A DNA stretch of 64,000 nucleotides from Solwaraspora sp. WMMD1047. Its GTDB lineage: Bacteria; Actinomycetota; Actinomycetes; Mycobacteriales; Micromonosporaceae. The notes under the pieces are model-generated. The model ran no database searches. It was not told the DNA's origin and saw only the letters and a list, made by a program, of their open reading frames with translations. Location: the NCBI RefSeq assembly GCF_029626155.1, contig NZ_JARUBL010000001.1, positions 310,001 to 374,000 on the forward strand, in the 5' to 3' direction. Both the position numbers and the translations under genes were made by a program. Below are positions 27,729 through 37,121 of this stretch, piece by piece. Every line of letters begins with the position of its first letter. The first letter of the stretch is position 1.

Positions 27729-28376
27729 ATGGGCGCGATCATCGATTCGGTAAAGGGTTTCGGGGTCACCTTCTCGCACATGTTCAAGAAGGTCGTCACC
27801 ACCGACTACCCGTTCGGCGGGCCGCCGGTTTCGGCGCCGCGGTACCACGGCCGGCACATCCTCAACCGGCACCCGGACGGGCTGGAGAAGTGCATCGGGT
27901 GTGAACTCTGCGCCTGGGCCTGCCCGGCCGACGCGATCTACGTCGAGGGTGGCGACAACACCGAACGGGAGCGCTACTCGCCCGGCGAGCGGTACGCCAG
28001 CATCTACCAGATCAACTACGCCCGCTGCATCTTCTGCGGGCTCTGCATCGAGGCGTGCCCGACCCGTTCGCTGACCATGAGCAACGAGTACGAGCTGGCC
28101 CGCGACTCCCGGCAGGACCTGATCTTCACCAAGGAGCAGCTGCTCGCGCCGCTACTGCCCGGGATGGAGCAGCCGCCACACCCGATGCGGCTGGGCGAGA
28201 GCGAGAAGGACTACTACCTCGGCGCGCTCACCGAACCGGGCACCTCCGCCGGCGCCGAGCGGGCGCCCTGGTCCGACCAGGGCACGGTCGACGGCTCCGG
28301 CACGGTCAGTGGCTCCGGCTCGGTGGAGGACACCATCGCCCCGGCCGGCTCGAACCCGACGGGAGCCGCGTCATGA
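27729..28376 (+). CDS. nuoI: NADH-quinone oxidoreductase subunit I
   Basis: A 215-residue protein with two 4Fe-4S ferredoxin motifs, [12 protein letters not shown] and [12 protein letters not shown], which hold clusters N6a and N6b and pass electrons from NuoG to NuoB. The final ~45 residues are Gly/Ser/Thr-rich and not part of the fold. It starts one base after the nuoH stop and its stop overlaps the nuoJ start (ATGA). Confidence 0.95.
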   Translation: MGAIIDSVKGFGVTFSHMFKKVVTTDYPFGGPPVSAPRYHGRHILNRHPDGLEKCIGCELCAWACPADAIYVEGGDNTERERYSPGERYASIYQINYARCIFCGLCIEACPTRSLTMSNEYELARDSRQDLIFTKEQLLAPLLPGMEQPPHPMRLGESEKDYYLGALTEPGTSAGAERAPWSDQGTVDGSGTVSGSGSVEDTIAPAGSNPTGAAS

Positions 28377-29134
28377 CCGAGGTGTACGCCGCCGGGGAGG
28401 TCGCCACCGGCGAGGCGGTCGTCTTCTGGGTGCTGGCGCCGCTGGCGCTGCTGGGGGCGCTCGGCATGGTCTGGGCCCGCAACGCGGTGCACTCCGCGCT
28501 CTGGCTGGTGCTGACCATGCTCAGCCTGGGCGTCTTCTACGTGGTGCAGGCCGGACCGTTCATCGGCATGGTGCAGATCATCGTCTACACCGGCGCCATC
28601 ATGATGCTCTTCCTCTTCGTCCTGATGCTCGTCGGCCGGGACGCCTCCGACTCGCTCATCGAGACTCTGCGCGGCCAGCGGATCGCCGCCGTCGCGCTGG
28701 GCGCCGGCTTCGCGGCCCTGGTCGGTGCCGGCGTCTACCGGGCGGTGAGCGGCACCGTCGCGGTCGGGCTGGACGAGGCCAATGCGCAGGGCAACGTGCA
28801 GGGCATCGCCGCCCTGCTCTTCTCCGACTACCTGCTCGCCTTCGAGGCCACCGCGGCGCTGCTGATCACCGCCGCGGTCGGCGCGCTGGTGCTGGCGCAC
28901 ATCGAGAAGCGCAAGGAGGAGAAGCTCGACCAGCCGACGGCCATGCGGGCCCGGTTCCGGCCGGGCAACTACCCCGGCCCGAAGCCCGGCCCGGGGGTCT
29001 TCGCCACCTCAAGCTCGGTGGCCACCCCGGCCCGGCTGCCGGACGGCAGCCTCTCCGAGCGGAGCGTCTCCACCATCCTGCCGGTGCGGGAGCTGGAATC
29101 GGCCGAGCGCGCGCTGAAGGGGACCGAGAAGTGA
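28373..29134 (+). CDS. nuoJ: NADH-quinone oxidoreductase subunit J
   Basis: A 253-residue membrane subunit with five hydrophobic helices and the block [19 protein letters not shown], which includes the pi-bulge helix that couples quinone reduction to proton pumping. A soluble C-terminal tail of ~85 residues follows the last helix. The ATG overlaps the nuoI stop and the stop overlaps the nuoK GTG. Confidence 0.94.
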   Translation: MTEVYAAGEVATGEAVVFWVLAPLALLGALGMVWARNAVHSALWLVLTMLSLGVFYVVQAGPFIGMVQIIVYTGAIMMLFLFVLMLVGRDASDSLIETLRGQRIAAVALGAGFAALVGAGVYRAVSGTVAVGLDEANAQGNVQGIAALLFSDYLLAFEATAALLITAAVGALVLAHIEKRKEEKLDQPTAMRARFRPGNYPGPKPGPGVFATSSSVATPARLPDGSLSERSVSTILPVRELESAERALKGTEK

Positions 29135-29430
29135 CTCCCGACTACTACCTGGTGCTGTCCGCCGTGCTGTTCACCGTCGGCGCGGTCGGCGTGCTGATCC
29201 GGCGCAACGCCATCGTGGTGTTCATGTGCATCGAGCTGATGCTGAACGCGGCGAACCTGGCGCTGGTCACCTTCAGCCGGATCAACGGCGACCTGAACGG
29301 GCAGATCATGGCCTTCTTCGTCATGGTCGTGGCCGCCGCCGAGGTCGTGGTCGGGCTGGCCATCATCATGGCGATCTTCCGGACTCGCCGCTCCGCGAGC
29401 GTCGACGACGCCAACCTGTTGAAGTACTAA
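29131..29430 (+). CDS. nuoK: NADH-quinone oxidoreductase subunit K
   Basis: A 99-residue subunit with three membrane helices, an MrpC-like proton-channel partner. The conserved Glu residues lie in [14 protein letters not shown] and [10 protein letters not shown]. Its length is exactly typical. The GTG 29131 overlaps the nuoJ stop (GTGA). Confidence 0.95.
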   Translation: MTPDYYLVLSAVLFTVGAVGVLIRRNAIVVFMCIELMLNAANLALVTFSRINGDLNGQIMAFFVMVVAAAEVVVGLAIIMAIFRTRRSASVDDANLLKY

Positions 29431-29443
29431 GAGGGGCCTCCAG

Positions 29444-31363
29444 GTGGAACACACTGTCGAGTACGCCCAGGGGACCGGGCTACTGAGCAGCGTCTGGCTG
29501 CTGGTGGCCATCCCGTTGGCCAGTGCCGCGATCCTGCTGCTGCTCGGCCGGCGCGTGGACCGGTGGGGACACTGGCTCGGGGTGGCCAGCGTCGGCGCCG
29601 CGTTCGTCCTCGGCCTGACCTACTTCTTCCAGCTACGCGGCCTGGAGAACAAGTCGGTCGAGGTGAGCCTCTGGGAGTTCTTCGCGGTCGGCGGCCTCAA
29701 CGTCGACTTCGGGCTGCTGTTCGACCCGCTGGCCGCCGTCTTCGTCCTGCTGATCACCGGCGTGGGCTTCCTGATCCACGTCTACGCGGTCGGCTACATG
29801 GCACACGACGCCGGCCGGCGGAAGTTCTTCGGGTACTTCAACCTGTTCGTCGCCGCCATGCTGCTGCTGGTGCTCGGCAACAACTACGTGATGCTCTACG
29901 TCGGCTGGGAGGGCGTCGGGCTGGCGTCGTACCTGCTGATCTCGTTCTGGACCGACCGGCCGAGCGCGGCCACCGCCGGCAAGAAGGCGTTCCTGATGAA
30001 CCGGGTCGGCGACGCCGGGCTGGCGATCGCGATCTTCATCATGTTCGCCACCCTCGGCACCACCCAGTACGACGAGGTGTTCAACGGCGTCGAAGGGCTG
30101 GCCGCCGGCACGATCCTGGTGATGGGGCTGCTGCTCCTGCTCGGCGCGGCCGGCAAGTCCGGCCAGTTCCCGCTGCAGGCCTGGCTGCCCGACGCGATGG
30201 AGGGTCCGACCCCGGTCTCCGCGCTGATCCACGCCGCCACCATGGTCACCGCCGGGGTCTACCTGATCGCCCGGTCCAACCCGATCTTCTCCGAGAACGC
30301 CACCCTGCAGACCGTGGTGGTCAGCGTCGGCGCGCTGACCCTGCTGATCGGCTGCGTCATCGGCGCGGCGAAGGACGACATCAAGCGGGTGCTGGCCTGG
30401 TCCACGGTCAGCCAGATCGGCTACATGTTCCTCGGCGTCGGGCTCGGCGGCGGGGCGTACGCGTTGGCCATCGTCCACCTGCTGGCGCACGGCTTCTTCA
30501 AGGCCAACATGTTCCTCGGCGCCGGCTCGGTGATGCACGGCATGAAGGACCAGGTCGACATCCGCCGGTTCGGTGCCCTGTCGAAGTACATGAAGATCAC
30601 CTGGATCACCTTCGGCACCGGCTGGCTGGCGATCATCGGCATCCCACCGCTGTCCGGCTACTTCTCCAAGGAGCCGATCATCGCCGCCGCGTTCGAGCGG
30701 GGCGACTGGACCTCCTGGCTGTTCGGCGGGGCCGCGCTGCTCGGCGCCGGGCTCACCGCGTTCTACATGACCCGGCTGTTCGTGCTGACCTTCCACGGGC
30801 CGAAGCGGTGGACCGAGGACATCGACCACCCGCACGAGTCGCCGCCGATCATGACGGTGCCGCTGATCCTGCTCGGCATCGGTTCCGTCGCGGCTGGCGC
30901 GCTGATGGTCAGCTCGGTGCCGAACTGGCTCGCCCCGGTGCTGCCCGAGGCCGAGGGTGAGGCCCACGGCGTGCTGTCGCACACCGCCGTGACGATCCTC
31001 TCCATCGTGGTGACCGTGCTCGGCGCCGGCCTGGCCTGGGCGCTGTTCCGGGGCGGCACGGCGCTGCAGCCGCGCCCGGCCGGCGTGCTGGTGACCGCCG
31101 CCCGGCGCAACCTCTACACCGACGCGTTCAACGAGGCGGTCTTCGAGAAGCCCGGCATCTTCCTCACCCGGGCGCTTGTCTTCCTCGACAACCGGGGCAT
31201 CGACGAGCTGGTCAACGGGCTCGCCGCCACGGTGGGCGGCGGATCCGGCCGGCTGCGCCGGCTGCAGACCGGCTTCGTGCGGTCGTACGCGATGTCGATC
31301 CTCACCGGGGCGCTGCTGGTGGTGGGGGCGTTCCTGGCGCTGCAGATGGGGTGGCTCGCATAA
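29444..31363 (+). CDS. nuoL: NADH-quinone oxidoreductase subunit L
   Basis: A 639-residue Mrp-type proton antiporter subunit, farthest out in the membrane arm. Conserved pieces include YVGWEGVGLASYLLI (Glu of TM5), GKSGQFPLQAWLPDAMEGPTPVSALIHAATMVTAGVYL and a long C-terminal lateral helix. The GTG start is preceded by GAGGGGCC. Its TAA stop overlaps the nuoM ATG by one base. Confidence 0.95.
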   Translation: MEHTVEYAQGTGLLSSVWLLVAIPLASAAILLLLGRRVDRWGHWLGVASVGAAFVLGLTYFFQLRGLENKSVEVSLWEFFAVGGLNVDFGLLFDPLAAVFVLLITGVGFLIHVYAVGYMAHDAGRRKFFGYFNLFVAAMLLLVLGNNYVMLYVGWEGVGLASYLLISFWTDRPSAATAGKKAFLMNRVGDAGLAIAIFIMFATLGTTQYDEVFNGVEGLAAGTILVMGLLLLLGAAGKSGQFPLQAWLPDAMEGPTPVSALIHAATMVTAGVYLIARSNPIFSENATLQTVVVSVGALTLLIGCVIGAAKDDIKRVLAWSTVSQIGYMFLGVGLGGGAYALAIVHLLAHGFFKANMFLGAGSVMHGMKDQVDIRRFGALSKYMKITWITFGTGWLAIIGIPPLSGYFSKEPIIAAAFERGDWTSWLFGGAALLGAGLTAFYMTRLFVLTFHGPKRWTEDIDHPHESPPIMTVPLILLGIGSVAAGALMVSSVPNWLAPVLPEAEGEAHGVLSHTAVTILSIVVTVLGAGLAWALFRGGTALQPRPAGVLVTAARRNLYTDAFNEAVFEKPGIFLTRALVFLDNRGIDELVNGLAATVGGGSGRLRRLQTGFVRSYAMSILTGALLVVGAFLALQMGWLA

Positions 31364-32895
31364 TGTCCGACTTCCCGTTCCTCTCGGTGCTGACCCTCGC
31401 GCCGCTGGTCGGCGCGCTGGTCGTGGCGTTCCTGCCGCGGCGGCGGCCGGAGCTGGCCAAATGGGTCGCCTTCATCTGGTCGCTGGCGGTGCTCGCGCTG
31501 TCGGTGGTGATGTGGCTCGCCTTCGAGATCGGCGGCGAACGGCTGCAGTTCCGCGAGTCGTACGCCTGGATTCCGCGCTGGGGGGTCAACTTCACCTTCG
31601 CCGCCGACGGCATCGCGCTGGTGATGCTGATGCTGATCGCGGTCCTGGTGCCGCTGGTGATCCTGGCCTCCTGGAAGGACGCCGAGGCGTCCAAGCGGTC
31701 GGTGCCGGTCTACTTCGCCCTGCTGCTGGTCCTCGAATGCACCATGATCGGCGTCTTCGCCGCCGCCGACGTGTTCCTGTTCTACGTCTTCTTCGAGGTC
31801 ATGCTCGTCCCGATGTACTTCCTGATCGGCAGCTACGGCGGCCACCAACGGCAGTACGCGGCGGTGAAGTTCTTCCTCTACTCGCTCGTCGGCGGCCTGT
31901 TCATGCTGGCCGCGGTGATCGGGCTCTGGGTGCTGGGCGGCAAGACCTTCGACTGGCAGACCCTCACCGAGGTCGACCTGTCCACCGGGGCCGAGCGCTG
32001 GCTGTTCCTCGGCTTCTTCGTGGCGTTCGCGATCAAGGCGCCGTTCTTCCCGTTCCACACCTGGCTGCCGGACGCCGGTGGCGCCGCCCCGGCCGGCGCG
32101 GCCGCGCTGCTGGTCGGCGTGCTGGACAAGGTCGGCACCTTCGGCATCCTGCGGTACTGCCTGCCGCTGTTCCCGGAGGCGTCGCGGTGGTTCGCGCCGT
32201 GGGCGCTCGGGCTGGCGGTGATCGGCATCATCTACGCCGCGTTGCTCGCGGTCGGGCAGAACGACCTCAAGCGGCTGGTGTCGTACACCTCGATCGCGCA
32301 CTTCGGCTTCATCGGGGTCGGCATCTTCGCCTTCACCACCCAGGCCGGCACCGGCGCGGTGCTCTACATGGTCAACCACGGGCTCGCCACCGGCCTACTC
32401 TTCCTGGTGGTCGGCATGCTGGTGGCCCGCCGCGGCTCGGCGCTGATCAGCGACTTCGGCGGCGCCGGCAAGCTGGTGCCGGTGCTGGCCGGGGTGCTCT
32501 TCTTCGCCGGTCTGGCCTCGCTGGCGCTACCCGGCACGGCCCCGTTCGTCTCCGAGTTCCTGGTCCTGATCGGCACCTTCACGGTGAACAAGCCGGTCGC
32601 GGTGATCGCCACCCTCGGCATCATCCTGGCCGCGGCCTACGTGCTGTGGATGGTGCAGCGGACCACCCAGGGCACCCTCAACCCGGCGCTGACCGGGGTG
32701 GAGGGCATGCGCAAGGACCTCAACCTGCGGGAGAAGGTCGTGGTCGCCCCGCTGATCGCGCTGCTCCTGCTGCTCGGCTTCTACCCGAAGCCGGTGATCG
32801 ACGTGATCAACCCCGCCGTCCAGGCGACCATGCAGGACGTTGGGAAGACCGACCCGGCCCCGACGGTCGGCACGGTCCAGGAGGCGGCCCGGTGA
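31363..32895 (+). CDS. nuoM: NADH-quinone oxidoreductase subunit M
   Basis: A 510-residue Mrp-type antiporter subunit. The blocks FEVMLVPMYFLIGSYGG, FPFHTWLPDAGGAAPAGAAALLVGVLDKVGTFGILRY and NDLKRLVSYTSIAHFGFI carry the Glu and Lys residues of the proton path. In many NuoM the second block reads HTWLPDAHxEAP; here it is DAGGAAP, so the usual His/Glu at that turn are absent. The ATG at 31363 overlaps the nuoL stop and is preferred over one four codons upstream. Confidence 0.94.
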   Translation: MSDFPFLSVLTLAPLVGALVVAFLPRRRPELAKWVAFIWSLAVLALSVVMWLAFEIGGERLQFRESYAWIPRWGVNFTFAADGIALVMLMLIAVLVPLVILASWKDAEASKRSVPVYFALLLVLECTMIGVFAAADVFLFYVFFEVMLVPMYFLIGSYGGHQRQYAAVKFFLYSLVGGLFMLAAVIGLWVLGGKTFDWQTLTEVDLSTGAERWLFLGFFVAFAIKAPFFPFHTWLPDAGGAAPAGAAALLVGVLDKVGTFGILRYCLPLFPEASRWFAPWALGLAVIGIIYAALLAVGQNDLKRLVSYTSIAHFGFIGVGIFAFTTQAGTGAVLYMVNHGLATGLLFLVVGMLVARRGSALISDFGGAGKLVPVLAGVLFFAGLASLALPGTAPFVSEFLVLIGTFTVNKPVAVIATLGIILAAAYVLWMVQRTTQGTLNPALTGVEGMRKDLNLREKVVVAPLIALLLLLGFYPKPVIDVINPAVQATMQDVGKTDPAPTVGTVQEAAR

Positions 32896-32935
32896 GCCCG
32901 CTGGCGTTCACGGTCCGGCACGGAAGGATGGCACG

Positions 32936-34504
32936 GTGACTGACTTCACGGCCCCGGGGATCGACTGGGCGGCGCTCGCGCCGATCCTGATCCTGTTCGG
33001 CGCGGCCTGCGTGGGGGTGCTGGTGGAGGCGTTCGTGCCCCGCCGCGCCCGGCACCTGGTGCAGCTCGTGATCGGGCTGCTCGCGCTGGTCGCCGCCCTG
33101 GTGATGGTGGTCCGCAGCGCGGATTCGCGGACCCTCACCGCCGGCGGCGCGGTCGCCATCGACGGACCCACCGTCTTCCTGCAGGGCGCGATCATCGTGC
33201 TCGCGGCGATGGCGCTGCTGCTGATCGGCGAGCGGTCGGTGGAGCGCGGCGGCGCGTTCGTCGCCCAGGCCGCCGTGCCGGTGAACTCGGAGCTCGACAA
33301 GGAGCAGACCGTCCGGTCCGCCGGGGCGACCGAGGTCTACCCGCTGACCATCTTCGCGGTGGCCGGCATGCTGCTCTTCGTCGCCGCGAACGACCTGCTG
33401 ACCATGTTCGTGGCGCTGGAGGCGTTCTCGCTGCCGCTCTACCTGCTCTGCGCGATGGCCCGCCGCCGGCGGCTGCTCAGCCAGGAGGCGGCGCTGAAGT
33501 ACTTCCTGCTCGGCGCGTACTCGTCGGCGTTCTTCCTGTTCGGGGTGGCGCTGATCTACGGCTTCACGGTCGGGGTGACCGACGGGCCGGAGGGCAGCGC
33601 GCCCGGCGGCGTCGACTTCGGCACCATCCGGGCGGCGGTCGGCGAGTCGACGGCCAGCCCGATCCTGCTCTTCGCCGGCATCGCGCTGCTCTCGGTCGGG
33701 CTGCTGTTCAAGGTGGCCGCCGCGCCGTTCCACGTCTGGACGCCGGACGTCTACCAGGGCGCCCCCACCCCGATCACCGGCTTCATGGCCGCTTGCACGA
33801 AGGTGGCCGCGTTCGGCGCGCTGCTGCGGGTCTTCTACGTCGCGTTCTCGGGCGCGGCCTGGGACTTCACCCCGGTGCTCGGCGCGGTGGCGGTGCTGAC
33901 CATGCTGGTCGGCGCGGTGCTCGCCGTCACCCAGACCGACATCAAGCGGCTGCTGGCGTACTCGTCGGTCGCCAACGCCGGCTATCTGCTGGTGGGGGTG
34001 CTGGCGCTCAGCCGGGACGGCCTGTCCAGCACGATGTTCTACCTGGTCGCGTACGGGTTCACGGTGATCGCCGCGTTCGCGGTGGTGACCCTGGTCCGGG
34101 ACGGCGACGGGGAGGCCACCCACCTGTCCCGGTGGGCCGGGCTGGGCCGCCGGTCGCCGCTTGTCGCGGGGCTGTTCACCTTCCTCCTGCTCGCCTTCGC
34201 CGGCATCCCGATGACCAGCGGCTTCATGAGCAAGTTCGCGGTGTTCGGGGCGGCGCTGGACGGCGGGCAGACCTGGCTGGTGATCGCCGGGGTGCTCAGC
34301 AGCATGATCCTCGCCTTCCCGTACCTGCGGGTGGTGGTGCTGATGTGGCTCTCCGAGCCGGGTGAGTCGACGCCGACCGTCTCGGTGCCCGGCGGGCTGA
34401 GCTCCGCCGCCATCACGATCGGGGTGGCCGTGACCCTGGTGCTCGGGGTGGCACCGACGCCGCTGCTGGACCTCGCCGACGGTGCCGCCCAGTTCGTCCG
34501 ATGA
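32936..34504 (+). CDS. nuoN: NADH-quinone oxidoreductase subunit N
   Basis: A 522-residue Mrp-type antiporter subunit and the last nuo gene. ALEAFSLPLYLLCAMARRR (Glu of TM5), KVAAAPFHVWTPDVYQGAPTPITGFMAACTKVAAF and TDIKRLLAYSSVANAGYLL are characteristic. It starts at GTG 32936, 40 bp after nuoM, behind GGAAGGA; this is the largest gap in the operon. The ~30 residues read upstream of the GTG in the same frame are Arg/Pro-rich and not NuoN-like. Confidence 0.94.
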   Translation: MTDFTAPGIDWAALAPILILFGAACVGVLVEAFVPRRARHLVQLVIGLLALVAALVMVVRSADSRTLTAGGAVAIDGPTVFLQGAIIVLAAMALLLIGERSVERGGAFVAQAAVPVNSELDKEQTVRSAGATEVYPLTIFAVAGMLLFVAANDLLTMFVALEAFSLPLYLLCAMARRRRLLSQEAALKYFLLGAYSSAFFLFGVALIYGFTVGVTDGPEGSAPGGVDFGTIRAAVGESTASPILLFAGIALLSVGLLFKVAAAPFHVWTPDVYQGAPTPITGFMAACTKVAAFGALLRVFYVAFSGAAWDFTPVLGAVAVLTMLVGAVLAVTQTDIKRLLAYSSVANAGYLLVGVLALSRDGLSSTMFYLVAYGFTVIAAFAVVTLVRDGDGEATHLSRWAGLGRRSPLVAGLFTFLLLAFAGIPMTSGFMSKFAVFGAALDGGQTWLVIAGVLSSMILAFPYLRVVVLMWLSEPGESTPTVSVPGGLSSAAITIGVAVTLVLGVAPTPLLDLADGAAQFVR

Positions 34505-34543
34505 CCGCCGCCGGGCGGTGACCGTCGCCACGGTTACTCTGCG

Positions 34544-34563
34544 CCGCCCCCGACCAGGGGCGG
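34544..34563 (+). terminator. short hairpin between nuoN and the polyprenyl synthase gene
   Basis: 7-bp arms (CCGCCCC/GGGGCGG) with a 6-nt loop in the 74-bp gap after nuoN. It may attenuate or end the nuo transcript; it is weaker than other hairpins in this window. Confidence 0.4.
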
Positions 34564-34578
34564 TGGCCCCGGTGTGGC

Positions 34579-35613
34579 ATGGTTGAGGGCGTGGGGAGAC
34601 CGGCTGGCGGCGGCCTGACAGCGATCGGGCTCGACTTCGTCGACGCCCGGGTCGAGGCGTCGGTGCTGACCGTGCTGGAGGGCGTCGAGGCCGAGCTGCG
34701 CAGCAGCGTGGCCAGCGCCGACCCGTTCGTGACCGAGGCCGCCCGGCACCTGGTGGAGGCGGGCGGCAAGCGGTTCCGGCCGTTGCTGGTGGCGCTCGGC
34801 GCCCAGTTCGGCGATCCGACCGGCGACCAGGTGGTCAAGGCGGCCGTGGTGATGGAGCTCACCCACCTGGCGACGCTGTACCACGACGACGTGATGGACG
34901 AGGCGGACGTGCGCCGGGGCGCGCCGAGCGCCAACTCCCGGTGGACCAACTCGGTCGCCATCCTGGTCGGTGACTACCTCTTCGCCCGGGCCGCCGACCT
35001 GGCGGCCGATCTGGGCACCGAGGCGGTCCGGTTGCAGGCCCGCACCTTCGCCCGGCTGGTGCACGGGCAGATCGCCGAGACGGTCGGCCCCCGGGACGGC
35101 CAGGACCCGGTCGCCCATCACCTCTCGGTGATCAGTGAGAAGACCGGGTCGTTGATCGCGACGTCCGCGCGGTTCGGCGGGATGTTCGGCGGCGCGGCCG
35201 CCGACCGGGTCGAGGCCCTCGCCGGGTACGGCGAAACGATCGGCGTCGCCTTCCAGCTCTCCGACGACCTGCTCGACATCGCCTCGGACTCGGTGCAGTC
35301 CGGCAAGACCCCCGGCACCGACCTGCGCGAGGGGATCCCGACCCTGCCGGTGCTGTACGCGCTCGGCAGCGACGACGCCGACGCCGCCGCCGTGCGGCTG
35401 AAGGAGATCCTCTCCGCCGGCCCGGTCACCGACGACGACCAGCACGCCGAGGCGCTGGCGCTGCTCCGCGAGTCGCCCGCCCTCAAGCGGGCCCGGGAGA
35501 CGGTACGCAGCTACGCCGAGGAGGCCCGGGAGCGGCTGGCCCCGCTGCCAGCCTCGGCCCCCCGGCAGGCGCTGGAATCGCTCTGCGACTTCATCGCCGA
35601 CCGCACCGGCTGA
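34579..35613 (+). CDS. polyprenyl (long-chain isoprenyl) diphosphate synthase
   Basis: A 344-residue all-helical prenyltransferase. The two Asp-rich substrate motifs are YHDDVMDEAD (Asp near 103-107) and LSDDLLDIASD (near 229), with GGKRFRPLL near the N-terminus. Small residues before the first motif (LTHLATLYHDD) fit long-chain synthases that make the hepta- to nona-prenyl tail of menaquinone. Its position after nuo and near mqnC/menG supports that role. ATG 34579 is chosen; a GTG four codons later is also possible. Confidence 0.9.
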   Translation: MVEGVGRPAGGGLTAIGLDFVDARVEASVLTVLEGVEAELRSSVASADPFVTEAARHLVEAGGKRFRPLLVALGAQFGDPTGDQVVKAAVVMELTHLATLYHDDVMDEADVRRGAPSANSRWTNSVAILVGDYLFARAADLAADLGTEAVRLQARTFARLVHGQIAETVGPRDGQDPVAHHLSVISEKTGSLIATSARFGGMFGGAAADRVEALAGYGETIGVAFQLSDDLLDIASDSVQSGKTPGTDLREGIPTLPVLYALGSDDADAAAVRLKEILSAGPVTDDDQHAEALALLRESPALKRARETVRSYAEEARERLAPLPASAPRQALESLCDFIADRTG

Positions 35614-35651
35614 CGGCGCCGGCAGCCGGCCCCGCGGCTGACCGCGCCTTC

Positions 35652-35740
35652 GGGCCGGCCGACTGCCGGTGGGCCGGCCGACTGCCGGTGGGCCGGCCGA
35701 TTGCCGGTGGGCCGGCCGATTGCCGGTGGGCCGGCCGGTC
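35652..35740. repeat. four 19-bp tandem repeats plus a partial fifth
   Basis: Unit GGGCCGGCCGACTGCCGGT at 35652, 35671, 35690 and 35709, with a partial copy from 35728. Units 1-2 and 3-4 differ by one base (GAC/GAT). They fill the gap between the convergent polyprenyl synthase and MFS genes. Each unit is rich in CCGG dyads and can fold, so the array may act as a terminator. There are no spacers, so it is not a CRISPR. Confidence 0.85.
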
Positions 35741-35752
35741 CGGCGGCGGGCG

Positions 35753-36931
35753 TCACCGGCCGGAGCGGCGGCGGTGGGCTAGCAGGAGCTGCCGACCGAC
35801 CAGCATCAGCGCGGCGGCCAACAGCATCGCCACCGCCCCGGTCAGCCACATCGCCGGGTAGCCGGCGTGCGCGGCGATGGCACCCAACGCCAGCGGACCG
35901 ACGAAGCCGCCCGCGTACACCCCGGTCTGGGAGATCGAGGAGGCGGCGGCCGGCGCCTGCGGGTGGAGCCGGACCACCGCGAACGTCAGCAGGCCCGGCC
36001 AGGCCCAGCCCAGGCCGAAGCCGAGCACCACCCCGGCCAGCACCGCCACCGGCCCGTCCAGGGCCAGCAGGGCCAGCCCCAGGGCGCCGATCAGCAGCAT
36101 GCCGGCGACGGTGGCGACGTGCCCGCCGGTGCGCCGGTCGGCGAGCCAGCCGGCCAGGATCCGCGCACCGAGGCAGACCACGCTGCCCAGCGTCAGGACG
36201 CCGCCGGCGGTCCCGGGGTCGAGTCCTCGGGTCACCGAGGAGTCCACCACGAAGGTGCCGAGGGCGTTCGCCCCGGCCGCGGCGAGGCCGGCGGCGGCGC
36301 CGATCACCACCAGCGCGCCGGTGGCCCGGTCGCCGCCGTTGCCGGCCCGCCGGGCGGGGGTGCCCTGTTCGGGCGGGACCACCGCGAGGGCGGCCAGCGC
36401 CGCGCCGGCCGCCGCGACGAACGCCCAGCGCCAGCCCACGGTCAGCGCGACAAGCGGCACGGCGGCACCGGCGAAGAGGGTGGAGATCGGGATGGCCGCC
36501 TGTTTCACCCCGAAGGACAGGCCCTGCCGGCCGGCCGGGACGCTGCGGCTCAGCGCCGCGTTGCTGGCGAGTTGGCCGAGGGCGTTGGCGCCGGCGCTGA
36601 GCCCGAGCAGCACCACCAGGGCGGCGTACGAGCGGGCCAGGCCGGCGATGGCGAGCAGCGAGGCGGCGGAGATCACGATGCCCGCCCGGGCGACCCGGGC
36701 GGCGCCGAACCGCTCGACAAGTGCGCCGGACGGGACCGAGGCCAGGGCGCTGATCCCGAAGTAGACGGAGACGGCCAGCCCGAGCCCGGCCGGGGAGAAC
36801 CGGAGTTCGGTTCCCATCTGCACGGCGAGGCCGCCGACCAGAAAGATCGGCACGACGCAGGCGATGGTGGTGGCGGTGGCGCCGAGCGAGGCGCGGACGG
36901 GATGAGCTGGGGCGGGAGGGGTTACGGCCAA
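35753..36931 (-). CDS. MFS transporter
   Basis: About 392 residues with 12 hydrophobic segments and the major-facilitator layout (two six-helix halves, a cytoplasmic loop around PEQGTPARRAGNGGDR). Loop 2-3 has GALVERFGAARVARAG, a variant of the MFS signature. Residues are strongly Ala/Gly/Leu-rich. The substrate is unknown; efflux of a small metabolite is likely. The best start seen is TTG 36931 with AGTAGG upstream; no ATG or GTG fits the expected N-terminus. It is divergent from an IclR regulator that probably controls it. Confidence 0.8.
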   Translation of the reverse strand: MAVTPPAPAHPVRASLGATATTIACVVPIFLVGGLAVQMGTELRFSPAGLGLAVSVYFGISALASVPSGALVERFGAARVARAGIVISAASLLAIAGLARSYAALVVLLGLSAGANALGQLASNAALSRSVPAGRQGLSFGVKQAAIPISTLFAGAAVPLVALTVGWRWAFVAAAGAALAALAVVPPEQGTPARRAGNGGDRATGALVVIGAAAGLAAAGANALGTFVVDSSVTRGLDPGTAGGVLTLGSVVCLGARILAGWLADRRTGGHVATVAGMLLIGALGLALLALDGPVAVLAGVVLGFGLGWAWPGLLTFAVVRLHPQAPAAASSISQTGVYAGGFVGPLALGAIAAHAGYPAMWLTGAVAMLLAAALMLVGRQLLLAHRRRSGR

Positions 36932-37121
36932 GAGTGTGCCTACTTTGAAATCACGCGTAATTCGGCCAATTAAGACGAGCCTACGCGAGCCGCCCGTATG
37001 AACCCTTCGTGTCGAACGCTGCACACACGGTCGCCGTACATCTGGCATCCTCGATCCGAACAGGCATTTCGTAGACGGCCTGTTTTTCATATGGTGTAAG
37101 TCCCCGGCGGCGGAGGTAGTT

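Noticed and set aside
35652-35740. Short CRISPR array
   Set aside because: Units are directly adjacent with no unique spacers, and no cas genes are present.
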